37,046 nucleotides of DNA, taken from the NCBI RefSeq assembly GCF_010672525.1, contig NZ_JAAHGH010000077.1:1-37046 (forward strand), read 5' to 3'. Position 1 is the first letter of the stretch. The number at the start of each line of letters is the position of its first letter. The DNA is from Okeania sp. SIO2B3 (GTDB taxonomy: Bacteria; Cyanobacteriota; Cyanobacteriia; Cyanobacteriales; Microcoleaceae). The notes under the pieces are model-generated. The model was given only the letters and a program-made list of their open reading frames with translations. It ran no database searches and had not been told where the DNA came from. The translations under genes and the position numbers were made by a program. This document shows, one piece after another, positions 1-7,852 of the stretch.

Positions 1-200
1 ATAGAGAATTCCACAGTATTTTCCGATCACATTGGCTGAAACAATATCAAAAACATCAGGTATATTTTGGATTGAGACGAAAAAAATCAACCATGGTCAA
101 GGGGGGGCAAAAATATTGTCAAACATCTAAGAAAAGTGATTTTTAAGTTGTTTAATAATATTATTTAGCAGTTTACTTGAACTATTGTTCAAGGCGGGAG

Positions 201-262
201 TGAGGTGTAGTGCGAACGCGTCGCGATTGCCGGAGGCACAGCGAAGCTATCGCACTACACCC
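201..262. repeat. Palindromic short repeat
   Basis: The ends GGTGTAGTGCG and CGCACTACACC are inverted repeats enclosing about 40 bases with a GCGAACGCGTCGCGATTGC core. It looks like a dispersed cyanobacterial palindrome. An open frame that crosses it has no protein-like character. The rest of 1-590 shows no gene. Confidence 0.6.
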
Positions 263-485
263 CCATCTATTCTCAAGCCAGCGTTCCCTTTCTGTTGAAG
301 TATTCTTCAGCTCCAGAACGCAAATCCATTTCTATATATACCTTTCAACTAGCTTGTCACCCCGTGAGCTTTTTCTCATGCTTATTATTCGAACACATTC
401 TTTTTTCAAAATGGTATTATAGTTCAAAGTGATTCTAGAAAAGGTGTAAAAAATAATGTGTAAACACGCCAGATAGAACTGCTAT

Positions 486-531
486 AATACCAATTTGATA
501 AATGTTTGTTACAAATGACTAAGCTTTTTAT
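486..531 (+). repeat. Dispersed repeat J, copy 1
   Basis: The core ATACCAATTTGATAAATG followed by CTACAAATGACTAAGC-like sequence recurs at about 33457-33494 and, more weakly, at 14108-14150. No coding capacity is seen. Confidence 0.5.
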
Positions 532-589
532 TAGCAGTCAGGAGTCAGGAGTTAGGAGTCAGAATGAATGGTTTCAATACCAGTGGTCG

Positions 590-826
590 GAAATTCTCTT
601 TGCCATGCGATCGCTTTAACCCACAATTTTATAGCAGCATTTTTTTATGCTAAGTCTGCTTTTAATCAATAACATTTATCTTGACCAATTTGAGTGGCGA
701 TCGCTTCTGCTTCCTGAATGTAAAATAACATTAGCCTCCTGCCTTAGCTAGAGTTTGCGCTGTTGCAGCACCAATACCAGTGGATGCAGCTGTAATTAAA
801 ATAATTTTTCCACTTAAATTTATCAC
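590..826 (-). pseudogene. Short-chain dehydrogenase/reductase N-terminal remnant
   Basis: On the minus strand from a GTG at 826 the translation begins VINLSGKIILITAASTGIG. This is a beta strand followed by the TxxxGxG-type NAD(P)-binding turn of the short-chain dehydrogenase (SDR) family. After about 32 residues it meets a stop. SDR-like segments (EAEAIATQIGQD, LKADLA) continue in shifted frames with further stops until about 590. The catalytic YxxxK part is absent. This is a dead 5' fragment of a gene normally about 250 codons long. The substrate cannot be inferred. The two HIP1 sites inside the remnant are typical of host DNA. Confidence 0.6.
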
Positions 827-879
827 TTTTCTTCTTTGTTCCTAATTATCCTAATTATCAGATCGCCTCTATCTATAAA

Positions 880-1271
880 GTTATTTATATCCAATTTTTA
901 CAAAAAATATCAGCAAACAAAAAATAGATAAAACACATAAACTTTTCCAAACAAATAAGCACCAAGGATGCCACCAAGCTCCAGTTTGTACTTCCACAAT
1001 ATCGGATCAGCCAAACAGCAAAAATGTGAATGTTGCTACTATTCTATGTAATCTAATTATAGAGCTATTTTTCATCGCTGATATAGGAAAAGCACCTGAA
1101 AAAATGAACCAAATTCCTGCTTCAATATAATTCCCTTTTTTATAGACTGTTTCTAATATTTTCGCTTGTTCAGAAGGCGAGTTATTTTGCAGTATCAACC
1201 ATAATCCTATAAATATTCCAGCGCCAGAAAATTAATAAAATCAATAATCTGATAATTACATTTTTGTTCAT
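880..1271 (-). pseudogene. Small membrane protein remnant
   Basis: An ATG at 1271 opens a hydrophobic stretch (MNKNVIIRLLILLI). One frameshift later it continues in a second frame (SGAGIFIGLWLILQNNSPSE), then about 50 residues with a further hydrophobic segment (GIWFIFSGAFPIS), and stops near 1007. After the stop the same frame continues with another strongly hydrophobic stretch down to about 885. This pattern suggests a broken membrane protein of about 120 residues with three segments. I do not recognise the family. A frameshift and a nonsense codon are both needed to explain it. Confidence 0.4.
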
Positions 1272-1374
1272 TATATTTCCTAGAAAAATAGAAGAATTTT
1301 GATGTCGATCAAATTATTCTTCTAGCAGCTAAATACCGATAAAAAAAATTAGTAGTTATGGTATTCTTCTGATA

Positions 1375-1548
1375 ATATCATGTTCGGATAATCAGTTATA
1401 AAAAAACTTTATCCCTTTTAACCTTTTCTTCCCTTCTGCCCTCAGCATAGCTGCCTTTCTTTTTAACCTTTTCTTCCCTTCTGCCCTCAGCATAGCTGCC
1501 CTCTGCCTTCCTGAATCCAAAGTGTAAGTATTCAAGCGAACATGATAT
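1375..1548 (+). repeat. Repeat element D1 with a 40-bp internal tandem duplication
   Basis: Perfect 12-bp terminal inverted repeats, ATATCATGTTCG at 1375-1386 and CGAACATGATAT at 1537-1548, enclose two identical 40-bp units (1416-1455 and 1461-1500). A related element lies in the opposite orientation at 9250-9376. Further relatives are at 13531-13687, 21311-21429, 31915-32030 and perhaps 9622-9801. No transposase is encoded, so it is a non-autonomous, MITE-like element. Confidence 0.7.
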
Positions 1549-1744
1549 AATATGTATTTAAAAGATATTAGTTAACTTTCAAATTTTTCTCTATTCTTGA
1601 TGATTGGCTTCCATACCTAATGGTATTTAGAAGCCATCAGTAATCATCAAAAAAATTCTGGCTATCTAAAAGAAAAAAAGAAAGAAATATTGGAAAAATA
1701 AATCATAGTAACTAACAAAAACATTATTTGATTACTTCAAAAAA

Positions 1745-2680
1745 TTATTGATGATACTCAATTTTTTCTAATGTTAATTCCCCCTTTTCCTGGGGTTGAA
1801 CTTGCTGGTGCTTATGAAACCTAATTCCTAAAAAAACATCATACAGAAAGCTCCAAAAATTTTTTCCTTGCAATAATCCTAAAGATTGAGGGGAACCCTT
1901 AACATCTAATAACGGCTTCATAACTTCATAAGCAGGTTTGTAATTATACCAAGGTATAGAAGGCCATAAATGATGAATTAAATGATAGTTCTGTCCACAA
2001 ATCAGAATATTGAGAAAGCCACTTGGATAAACTCTAGCATTGTGCCAGCGATCGCGTTCCTGAAAAGGACGATGAGGTAAATAATCAAAAAATAACCCTA
2101 GAGCTAAACCAACAACTAAAGCAGGAGAAAACCAATAATTTAAAATATAATCCAGAAACCCAAAATATATGGACACACCTATCATTGTGAATACTACTAA
2201 ACGGCTAAAAAACCATTCCCATAGTTCAAATTTCCGCCAAAGTCGTCTTTTAAAAAAGAAGATTTCATGGTAAAAGAAGCGGGCTGCAATTAGCCATAAT
2301 GGGCCACCAGTAGAAACAAAATGATCTGGGTCATTTTCTGGGTCGTTAACATGGGCATGATGCTGTAGATGTACTCTTGTAAATACTGGGAAAGCAAAAC
2401 CTAACATCAATGCACTGCCGTGACCTAAAATAGCATTAACTAAGCGGTCTTTATGGGCTGAATTATGGGACGCATCGTGAATTACTGTCCCTGCCATATG
2501 TAAGGCTAGAACATTCATCAAGAAACAACACCAGCCTGGTAAGTCCCAGTACCAGTAACCGCAGGTTGAGGAAATTATTATTCCTATAGCACTCAAAAAC
2601 ATGAGTAAGTTAGTATTTAAGCCTCCAGAGGGGCTTAGTAACTCTCTTGGGACTGTCGTTTGCAGCCCTGCCTCCAACAT
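1745..2680 (-). CDS. crtR: Beta-carotene hydroxylase CrtR
   Basis: This di-iron membrane hydroxylase adds hydroxyl groups to beta-ionone rings, making zeaxanthin and related xanthophylls in the cell's membranes. The product resembles the cyanobacterial CrtR family along its whole length (311 residues from the chosen start). The three histidine clusters of membrane desaturases and hydroxylases are present: HDASHNSAH, HLQHHAHVNDPENDPDH and HLIHHLWPSIPWY. Four to five hydrophobic segments lie between them. A GTG at 2692 would overlap the GAGGAG Shine-Dalgarno sequence. The ATG at 2680 sits 11 bases after it and gives the usual MLEAG/VPRELL start, so I chose that. It is an intact single gene with repeats or debris on both sides. 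A related ketolase or desaturase is less likely, because the match to CrtR is close throughout. Confidence 0.95.
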   Translation of the reverse strand: MLEAGLQTTVPRELLSPSGGLNTNLLMFLSAIGIIISSTCGYWYWDLPGWCCFLMNVLALHMAGTVIHDASHNSAHKDRLVNAILGHGSALMLGFAFPVFTRVHLQHHAHVNDPENDPDHFVSTGGPLWLIAARFFYHEIFFFKRRLWRKFELWEWFFSRLVVFTMIGVSIYFGFLDYILNYWFSPALVVGLALGLFFDYLPHRPFQERDRWHNARVYPSGFLNILICGQNYHLIHHLWPSIPWYNYKPAYEVMKPLLDVKGSPQSLGLLQGKNFWSFLYDVFLGIRFHKHQQVQPQEKGELTLEKIEYHQ

Positions 2681-2722
2681 TTTGATTTGCACTCCTCTAT
2701 ATTAATTAAGACTTTTTTTATT

Positions 2723-2751
2723 ACCATACGATATAGGCAAAATTTTGTAAA
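2723..2751 (-). promoter_or_regulatory. Candidate sigma70-type promoter of crtR
   Basis: On the minus strand a TTTACA (2746-2751) and a TATGGT (2723-2728) are separated by 17 bases and lie about 43 bases before the crtR ATG. The match to consensus is moderate in an AT-rich region. Confidence 0.4.
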
Positions 2752-3123
2752 GATATATTAAATAATATTAATCTAAATAAGATAATTAGAATTACTGGTT
2801 ATGGGAGAAATTAAATAAAGTTAATCGCGATCCCCATAACAGAGACTCCGATCCTAAAACTTAAATTATAAAAAATACAGATTGTTGCTCACTAAATAAT
2901 TTTAAGAGTAAAAAGTAATTATTAATAGTTGCATTGACATCCTTTGAGTATGGTAGTCTAAGATATCGATCTCGCCCAGTAGTATAGTCATAAATAAATT
3001 AGGCACTATTGTGACTTTGTCCCAGAGTGAATCAATTTTCTTTAATTATTAATTAAAGAAATATAATTTGTCGTTTCAACACTGTATGTATGTAAGGTAA
3101 TTACTGAAAAGTGACGTTGAAGG

Positions 3124-3144
3124 CCCCCGTGTTTTAACTGGGGG
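3124..3144 (+). repeat. Candidate left-end hairpin of the IS200/IS605-type element
   Basis: CCCCC and GGGGG arms separated by an 11-base loop form a hairpin about 90 bases before the tnpB start. IS200/IS605 elements carry subterminal hairpins at both ends. The exact left boundary cannot be fixed. The stretch from 2752 to 3120 holds no gene. Confidence 0.4.
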
Positions 3145-3891
3145 ATGAAAACAAGGGAATCGTTGAGACTAGACAACTAAAGTTGTCCTGTGCTATTACT
3201 ATCTACAACAACTTTTCAGCCCCCCCGTTTCCAATGTATTGTTGTCAGCAAGTTTTAGTAGATAAAAATCCTGAATTAATCCCCATTTTAACATTCTTAT
3301 GCGAACAGTCTCACAAGCTAACTAACATGGGAATATATTATGCCAGACAATTATATTTTAAGTCTTACAAAATTCTGGGTAAGTATGACGCAGGAATTAG
3401 TCTACAAAAAGAACAATCACTATAAAGTTTTACATCTCTCTTGCAGCACAACAAATATTGAGAACTGTAGCTGAATCATTTAGATCTTATTATGGTCTTA
3501 TTATTGCCTATAGTTCAGGAAAAATATCAGACAGACCAAGGATTCCTAACTACAGAAAAAAAGGGGGAATGGCTACAGTTAGTTATCCTGCTCCAGCATT
3601 AAAACTTAAAGGTAATCAAATTAGAGCCCCACTAGGTAATACTTGTAAGCGCTGGTTTGGAGTAGATAGCTTTTTAATTCCCATGCCTAGTATAAGAGCA
3701 TTCTCTACTCTTAAAGAACTAAGGATATTACCAAGAAATAGATGTTTTTACTGGGAATTTGTCTATGAAAAAGAAATCGTAGTTAAACCTCAATTAAATC
3801 GAGAAAATGTCTTAGGAATAGACCACGGTGTAAATAATTGGTTGACCTGTGTATCGAATGTGGGTACTAGCGCGGGTTGTAGATGGTAAAC

Positions 3892-3935
3892 ACCCACCCC
3901 TATCCCCTCCCGGGAGGGGAACTAAAGGGGTGGGT
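3892..3935. repeat. GC-rich palindrome inserted in tnpB (PE1)
   Basis: ACCCACCCCT and AGGGGTGGGT flank a perfect 18-bp inner palindrome at 3903-3920 (TCCCCTCCC and GGGAGGGGA). It lies between VDGK and WYNKQ of TnpB and is read through in that frame as proline/glycine-rich residues. Its GC content is far above its surroundings. Confidence 0.8.
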
Positions 3936-4316
3936 TGGTACAACAAACAAGTATCAACCATTAAAGAAAATCAACCTCAAGGATTTTGGTCCAATAAACT
4001 AGCTGCCATTACAGAAAAACGTAACCGTCAAATGCGATTTGGGTATGAATAAAGCAGCCAGGATAGTAATTAATCATTGTTTAAAAAATTCTATTGGTAC
4101 AATTGTATTTGGTTGGAATAAAGGTCAGAAAAATCAAATAAAATTAGGAAAAAAAAGTAATTCAGAATTTGTACCCATTCCGACAGCTAGACTCAAACAG
4201 AGAATAGCTCAATTGTGTATTGAATATGGAATAATATTTATAGAAACAGAAGAAAGCTATACAAGTATTGCTTCATTTTTAGATGGTGACTGTCTACCTA
4301 ATTATGGTGAGAAACT

Positions 4317-4359
4317 CGGTGCTGGTGCTCGGACTCAGGTTCCGAGCAAGGAAGCACCG
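4317..4359. repeat. Two-level palindrome inserted in tnpB (PE2)
   Basis: The outer arms CGGTGCT (4317-4323) and AGCACCG (4353-4359) surround inner arms GCTCGGA (4327-4333) and TCCGAGC (4341-4347). It sits between GEK and WKPSGKR of TnpB and keeps the reading frame open. Confidence 0.75.
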
Positions 4360-4405
4360 ACCCTACGGGCCAATGATTGGAAACCGTCAGGAAAAAGAAT
4401 AAAGC

Positions 4406-4449
4406 GATGCAGCGCGGTCTTGGGGGTTCCCCCCATGAGCGACTGCATC
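4406..4449. repeat. Two-level palindrome inserted in tnpB (PE3)
   Basis: The outer arms GATGCAG (4406-4412) and CTGCATC (4443-4449) surround TGGGGG and CCCCCA at 4421-4435. It lies between KRIKR and RLYRSS of TnpB, in frame. From memory, this GATGCAGCGCGG-type palindrome is widespread in cyanobacterial genomes. Confidence 0.75.
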
Positions 4450-4627
4450 AAGAAGCGTCGTTTGTATAGAAGTAGTAATAATTGGTTAATTAATACAGAC
4501 TGTAACGGGGCTGCAAATATAATTGCAAAAGTAAGCAGAAAGTTAAGTTTAGACTTAAGGAGACTGTATAGGGTTACTTTGACTTGTCCCCAAAGAATAT
4601 ATCTTTGGTCAGCTAAGAAGAAACGGA

Positions 4628-4691
4628 GCAACACCGATAAATCCGTGTTGCGTAGTATCTACTTAGAATCCCCGTGACTGACCTCCGGGGA
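4628..4691 (+). ncRNA. Candidate right-end / omega-RNA-like hairpins of tnpB element
   Basis: Two stem-loops overlap and follow the end of tnpB: GCAACAC/GTGTTGC (4628-4634 with 4645-4651) and TCCCCG/CGGGGA (4669-4674 with 4686-4691, whose loop contains the tnpB stop). TnpB guide RNA scaffolds are known to come from the 3' end of tnpB and the element's right end, so the position fits. Expression is unproven and the nuclease gene is dead. Confidence 0.4.
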
Positions 4692-4762
4692 GTAGTCAAT
4701 ATTCAGAAATAATTAAAAATCAAGCATACCACTTTACCTATTACTATTAAAACTTTGAAATT

Positions 4763-6526
4763 ATGCAACTGCAAAATGGCTTACGTCGAACTAAAATTGT
4801 AGCAACTATTGGCCCATCTACTACTAAACCTGATGTACTTCGGGAGTTAATCAAAGCTGGTGCAACAACCCTGCGACTTAACTTTTCTCATGGAACCCAT
4901 GAAGATCACCAACGTAGTATTCGATTAATTAGACAAACTTCTTTTGAACTAAATCAACCTGTAGCCATCTTGCAAGACCTTCAGGGACCAAAAATTAGAT
5001 TAGGAAAATTTGAAAATGGTTCAATATCTCTAGAACGGGGAGATCCATTTATTTTGACCAGTAACTTAATGGCTGGAACTCAAGAAATGTCTTCTGTAAC
5101 TTATGAACTTCTCGCAGATGAAGTGCCAGAAGGAGCAAAAATTCTTCTTGATGATGGCAAAGTAGAAATGTTGGTGGAAAAAGTAGACAAACCACGGAAG
5201 CAACTACATTGTCGGGTTGTAGTTGGTGGTACTCTTTCCAATAATAAAGGTGTGAATTTTCCTGGGGTTTATCTTTCAATTAAAGCACTGACAGACAAAG
5301 ACCGAAAAGACTTAATGTTTGGTCTTGACCAAGGAGTAGACTGGGTAGCATTAAGTTTTGTGCGTAACCCCCAAGATGTTTTAGAGATTAAACAATTAAT
5401 TGCTAATGCGGGAAAAAAGGTTCCTGTGGTGGCAAAAATCGAAAAACACGAAGCGATCGAACAAATGGAAGAAATTTTGGCTTTGTGTAATGGGGTAATG
5501 GTTGCTCGTGGTGACTTAGGTGTGGAGTTGCCAGCAGAAGAGGTGCCACTTTTGCAAAAGCGACTGATATCAACATCTAACCGAATGGGAATTCCGGTAA
5601 TTACTGCTACTCAAATGTTAGATAGTATGGCGAATAACCCCCGTGCTACCCGTGCTGAAATTTCTGATGTGGCAAATGCAATTATCGATGGTACGGATGC
5701 AGTAATGTTATCTAATGAGACAGCAGTAGGTAATTATCCTGTGGAAGCGGTGGCAACAATGGCAACGATCGCTAAACGCATTGAGCAGGAAATTATCACT
5801 TGCAACGTTTCTAGTATGAATGATACGGGTCATTCAATTCCTAATGCAATTAGCCAAGCTGTGGGTCAAATTGCCGAAAATATAGATGCTGCAGCTATTA
5901 TGACTCTGACTAAAACAGGTGCAACAGCGCGAAATGTTTCTAAGTTTCGACCAAAAACTCCTATCTTGGCAGTAACCCCTCATGTAGATGTTGCTAGACA
6001 GTTACAACTGGTTTGGGGAATAAAGCCATTACTGGTGTTAGACTTAGCTTCTGCTGGTCAGACTTTTCAATCTGCAATCAGTGTTGCTCAGGAGAAGGAG
6101 TTATTATTTGATGGAGATTTAGTGGTAATGACTGCAGGTACAATTCAAGGTGTGGCAGGTTCAACAGACCTGGTTAAGGTTGAGGTGGTGACTGCAGTGC
6201 TAGGTCAAGGTACTGGTATTGGTCAGGGATATGCTAGTGGTCGCGCTCGTGTTGCTCATAGTGTAAAAGAAGTCCGAGATTTTAACCCTGGAGAAATTTT
6301 GGTAGTTAATCACACAGATGCTGAATTTGTGGAGGTAATGCAAAAAGCGGCAGGAGTAGTGACGGAAGAGGATAGTATTACCAGTCATGCAGCAATTATT
6401 GGTTTACGTTTGGGGTTGCCAGTTATTGTGGGGGTGAAGAATGCTACCAGTGTGGTTCGCGATGGCACGATTTTGACTTTGGATGCTCACAGAGGTACGG
6501 TATATTCAGGAGCTACTCGAAGATAG
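4763..6526 (+). CDS. pyk: Pyruvate kinase with C-terminal phosphohistidine-type domain
   Basis: It transfers phosphate from phosphoenolpyruvate to ADP in the last step of glycolysis, in the cytoplasm. The 587 residues are longer than the roughly 470 of E. coli-type enzymes because of an extra C-terminal domain. Seen in order: the N-terminal RRTKIVATIGPS and LRLNFSHG, the catalytic lysine in VVAKIEKHEAIEQM, the metal-binding signature VARGDLGVELP, and DAVMLSNETA, where Asn replaces the more common Gly. The C-terminal allosteric domain follows, then from about residue 490 a PEP-utiliser mobile domain with TSHAAIIGLRLGLPVIVGV. Cyanobacteria and Bacillus-type pyruvate kinases share this extra domain. 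The start MQLQNGLRRTK has no strong Shine-Dalgarno sequence. It stands alone between the dead tnpB and a repeat field. Confidence 0.96.
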   Translation: MQLQNGLRRTKIVATIGPSTTKPDVLRELIKAGATTLRLNFSHGTHEDHQRSIRLIRQTSFELNQPVAILQDLQGPKIRLGKFENGSISLERGDPFILTSNLMAGTQEMSSVTYELLADEVPEGAKILLDDGKVEMLVEKVDKPRKQLHCRVVVGGTLSNNKGVNFPGVYLSIKALTDKDRKDLMFGLDQGVDWVALSFVRNPQDVLEIKQLIANAGKKVPVVAKIEKHEAIEQMEEILALCNGVMVARGDLGVELPAEEVPLLQKRLISTSNRMGIPVITATQMLDSMANNPRATRAEISDVANAIIDGTDAVMLSNETAVGNYPVEAVATMATIAKRIEQEIITCNVSSMNDTGHSIPNAISQAVGQIAENIDAAAIMTLTKTGATARNVSKFRPKTPILAVTPHVDVARQLQLVWGIKPLLVLDLASAGQTFQSAISVAQEKELLFDGDLVVMTAGTIQGVAGSTDLVKVEVVTAVLGQGTGIGQGYASGRARVAHSVKEVRDFNPGEILVVNHTDAEFVEVMQKAAGVVTEEDSITSHAAIIGLRLGLPVIVGVKNATSVVRDGTILTLDAHRGTVYSGATRR

Positions 6527-6567
6527 TGGATCTTATAGCTGAATGAATAGTCATCCTATACTATCTT

Positions 6568-6654
6568 TGGTTGAATAAAAAGTCATAAATATAGACAAAC
6601 GACTCCATCTAAACATGATCGTATCACAATTTGGGGGAGGATGGAACCTTATAG
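6568..6654 (+). repeat. Direct repeat R1, copy 1
   Basis: This segment (GTTGAATAAAAAGTCAT, later AACTCCATCTAAACAT-like sequence, and GGAGGATGGAACCTTATA at the end) recurs with a few differences at 7490-7577 in the same orientation. No coding sense is seen. Confidence 0.7.
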
Positions 6655-6888
6655 CAATGAGCGCTGGTGTATTTACATACTACTATTGTATTTAACATAG
6701 TACAAAGCTCTGCTACATGACAAGATATTTTTCACAAACCATGCGATCGCGCCTACCTTAAAGTTTGATAGACTCGCGCGTTTGATGCGTGATTTAACAG
6801 ACACAGGACTTAGGCAAATACACTATATATAGCCCATGGAGAATAGAGCGATTGCTGACGTCAAGCTTCGCTAACCCTATGATTTTTT

Positions 6889-7041
6889 GGCGTTGCTGAT
6901 TCCGGGTATGATGCAAGCCCCCCTAGCCCCCCAATGCGCGGGGGGAATAAAACTCTAAAAGTCCCCCAATGCGCGGGGGATGCGCGGGGGGGAAGGCGAG
7001 AACCAAACAATCGCGCATTCATACTTCAATTCAGCAACGCC
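6889..7041. mobile_element. MITE-like element B1
   Basis: The terminal inverted repeats GGCGTTGCTGA and TCAGCAACGCC are flanked by an exact 8-bp direct duplication, GATTTTTT, at 6881-6888 and 7042-7049. The 153-bp body contains short CCCCC...GCGCGGGGG palindromes and no gene. An intact target duplication implies transposition by a transposase acting in trans. Confidence 0.8.
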
Positions 7042-7103
7042 GATTTTTTCAGCGATCGCTTCCTTGAGCGACTAAATTCTATAGGAATAGAAGACGCGAT
7101 CGC

Positions 7104-7267
7104 GTAATTCATGAAAAATGCCGGCCATACAGCTACCCCTCCATGTTACATTAGTCTTTGGACTGTAGTATGTGATTTTGAGGAAGGCGCGATCGCGTAA
7201 TTTATGAAAAATGCCGGCCATACAGCTACCCCTCATGTTACATTAGTCTTTGGGCTGTAGTATGTAA
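7104..7267 (+). repeat. Tandem pair of about 70-bp repeats (R2)
   Basis: Two nearly identical segments sharing ATGAAAAATGCCGGCCATAC and a CTTTGG.CTGTAGTATGT end lie at about 7108-7172 and 7203-7267. Each is preceded by a GCGATCGCG HIP1-containing stretch. They are non-coding. Confidence 0.7.
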
Positions 7268-7286
7268 AGATGCCAGCGCACATTGC

Positions 7287-7378
7287 TATATATCCTTTGA
7301 CGCGCCGATTTTTTATAAGCTTCATAAAATGAAAATATGGGCGATTTTCCACCCTAGGAAGGATAGATGGAAAGATTT
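7287..7378 (+). repeat. Direct repeat R3, copy 1
   Basis: This segment runs from ATATCCTTTGACG through AAAATGAAAATATGGGCG to GAAAGATTT. It recurs at about 7571-7660. Copy 1 leads directly into the short open frame at 7367; copy 2 lacks that ATG. Confidence 0.7.
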
Positions 7379-7495
7379 GATGAGGAAAAAACTAACCGTT
7401 TAGGGGAAGCTATACAAGATGAAAAGATTTTTGGTACTGTTTCTGGGAAAAATTCCTCAATCTTTGACTGTCTCTTGGTAATCAAGTTAAGTTGA
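7367..7495 (+). CDS. Possible 42-residue protein or gene fragment
   Basis: An ATG at 7367 preceded by AGGAAGG opens a frame starting MERFDEEKTNRLGEAIQDEK and ending CLLVIKLS. Residue composition is protein-like (acidic, then hydrophobic), but I do not recognise the sequence. It may be the 5' end of a lost gene whose leader is the R3 repeat. In the second R3 copy the start codon is ACG and the similarity ends soon after. Nothing else in 6527-7852 looks coding. Confidence 0.25.
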   Translation: MERFDEEKTNRLGEAIQDEKIFGTVSGKNSSIFDCLLVIKLS

Positions 7496-7660
7496 ATAAA
7501 AAGTCATACGTATAGACGAATAACTCCATCTAAACATTATTCTATCACAATTTGAGGGAGGATGGAACCTTATATCCTTTGACGTGCCGATTTTTTCCTG
7601 AGCTTCATAAAATGAAAATATGGGCGATTTTCCACCCTAGGAGGGATAGACGAAAAGATT
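7490..7660 (+). repeat. Second copies of R1 and R3, joined
   Basis: R1 copy 2 (7490-7577) runs straight into R3 copy 2 (7571-7660). In the first copies the two units are about 630 bases apart with R2 and element B1 between them. The simplest reading is segmental duplication followed by insertions. Confidence 0.65.
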
Positions 7661-7852
7661 TAATAATGGGAAAAATCTAACTCTAATCTTAAAAGCAGGA
7701 GAGTAAGGGAGCAAGGGAGCATTTTTGAATCTCTATTCCTGCCAAAAAAAGCCTCTACTCTATTCCATTGCCGACTCGTAACTCAAAAATTTTATTGCAG
7801 ACAAAGATACCAAATGGTTTCTATAATTCTCCTGACTCCTGACTCCTACCTT

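Larger units (their letters stand above)
3234..4677 (+). pseudogene. tnpB: Decayed TnpB (IS200/IS605-type RNA-guided nuclease)
   Basis: Pieces in several frames add up to a cyanobacterial TnpB: the N-terminus MYCCQQVLVDK with KLTNMGIYYARQLYFKS, the middle RTVAESFRSYYG with IPNYRKKGGMATVSYP, the RuvC-I motif LGIDHGVNNWLTCVSNVGTS, then YNKQVSTIKENQPQGFWSNK and KLAAITEKRNRQMR. NKAARIVINHC and FGWNKGQK follow, then the RuvC-II Glu in FIETEESYTS and the RuvC-III Asp in NTDCNGAANI. Frames break near 3420, in 3870-3885 and near 4035. Three palindromes (3892-3935, 4317-4359, 4406-4449) lie at points between conserved motifs. No tnpA is present. The catalytic residues survive but an intact protein cannot be made. 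The family is certain; the exact ends are not. Confidence 0.9.

Noticed and set aside
210-422. Plus-strand open frame near the window start
   Set aside because: It begins inside a palindromic repeat and has no protein-like pattern or ribosome site.
4335-4634. Minus-strand open frame opposite tnpB
   Set aside because: It is the complement of the tnpB coding region and its palindromes.
4763-6526. Pyruvate kinase as an unusual fusion
   Set aside because: The extra C-terminal phosphohistidine-type domain is normal for this subgroup in cyanobacteria and Bacillus.
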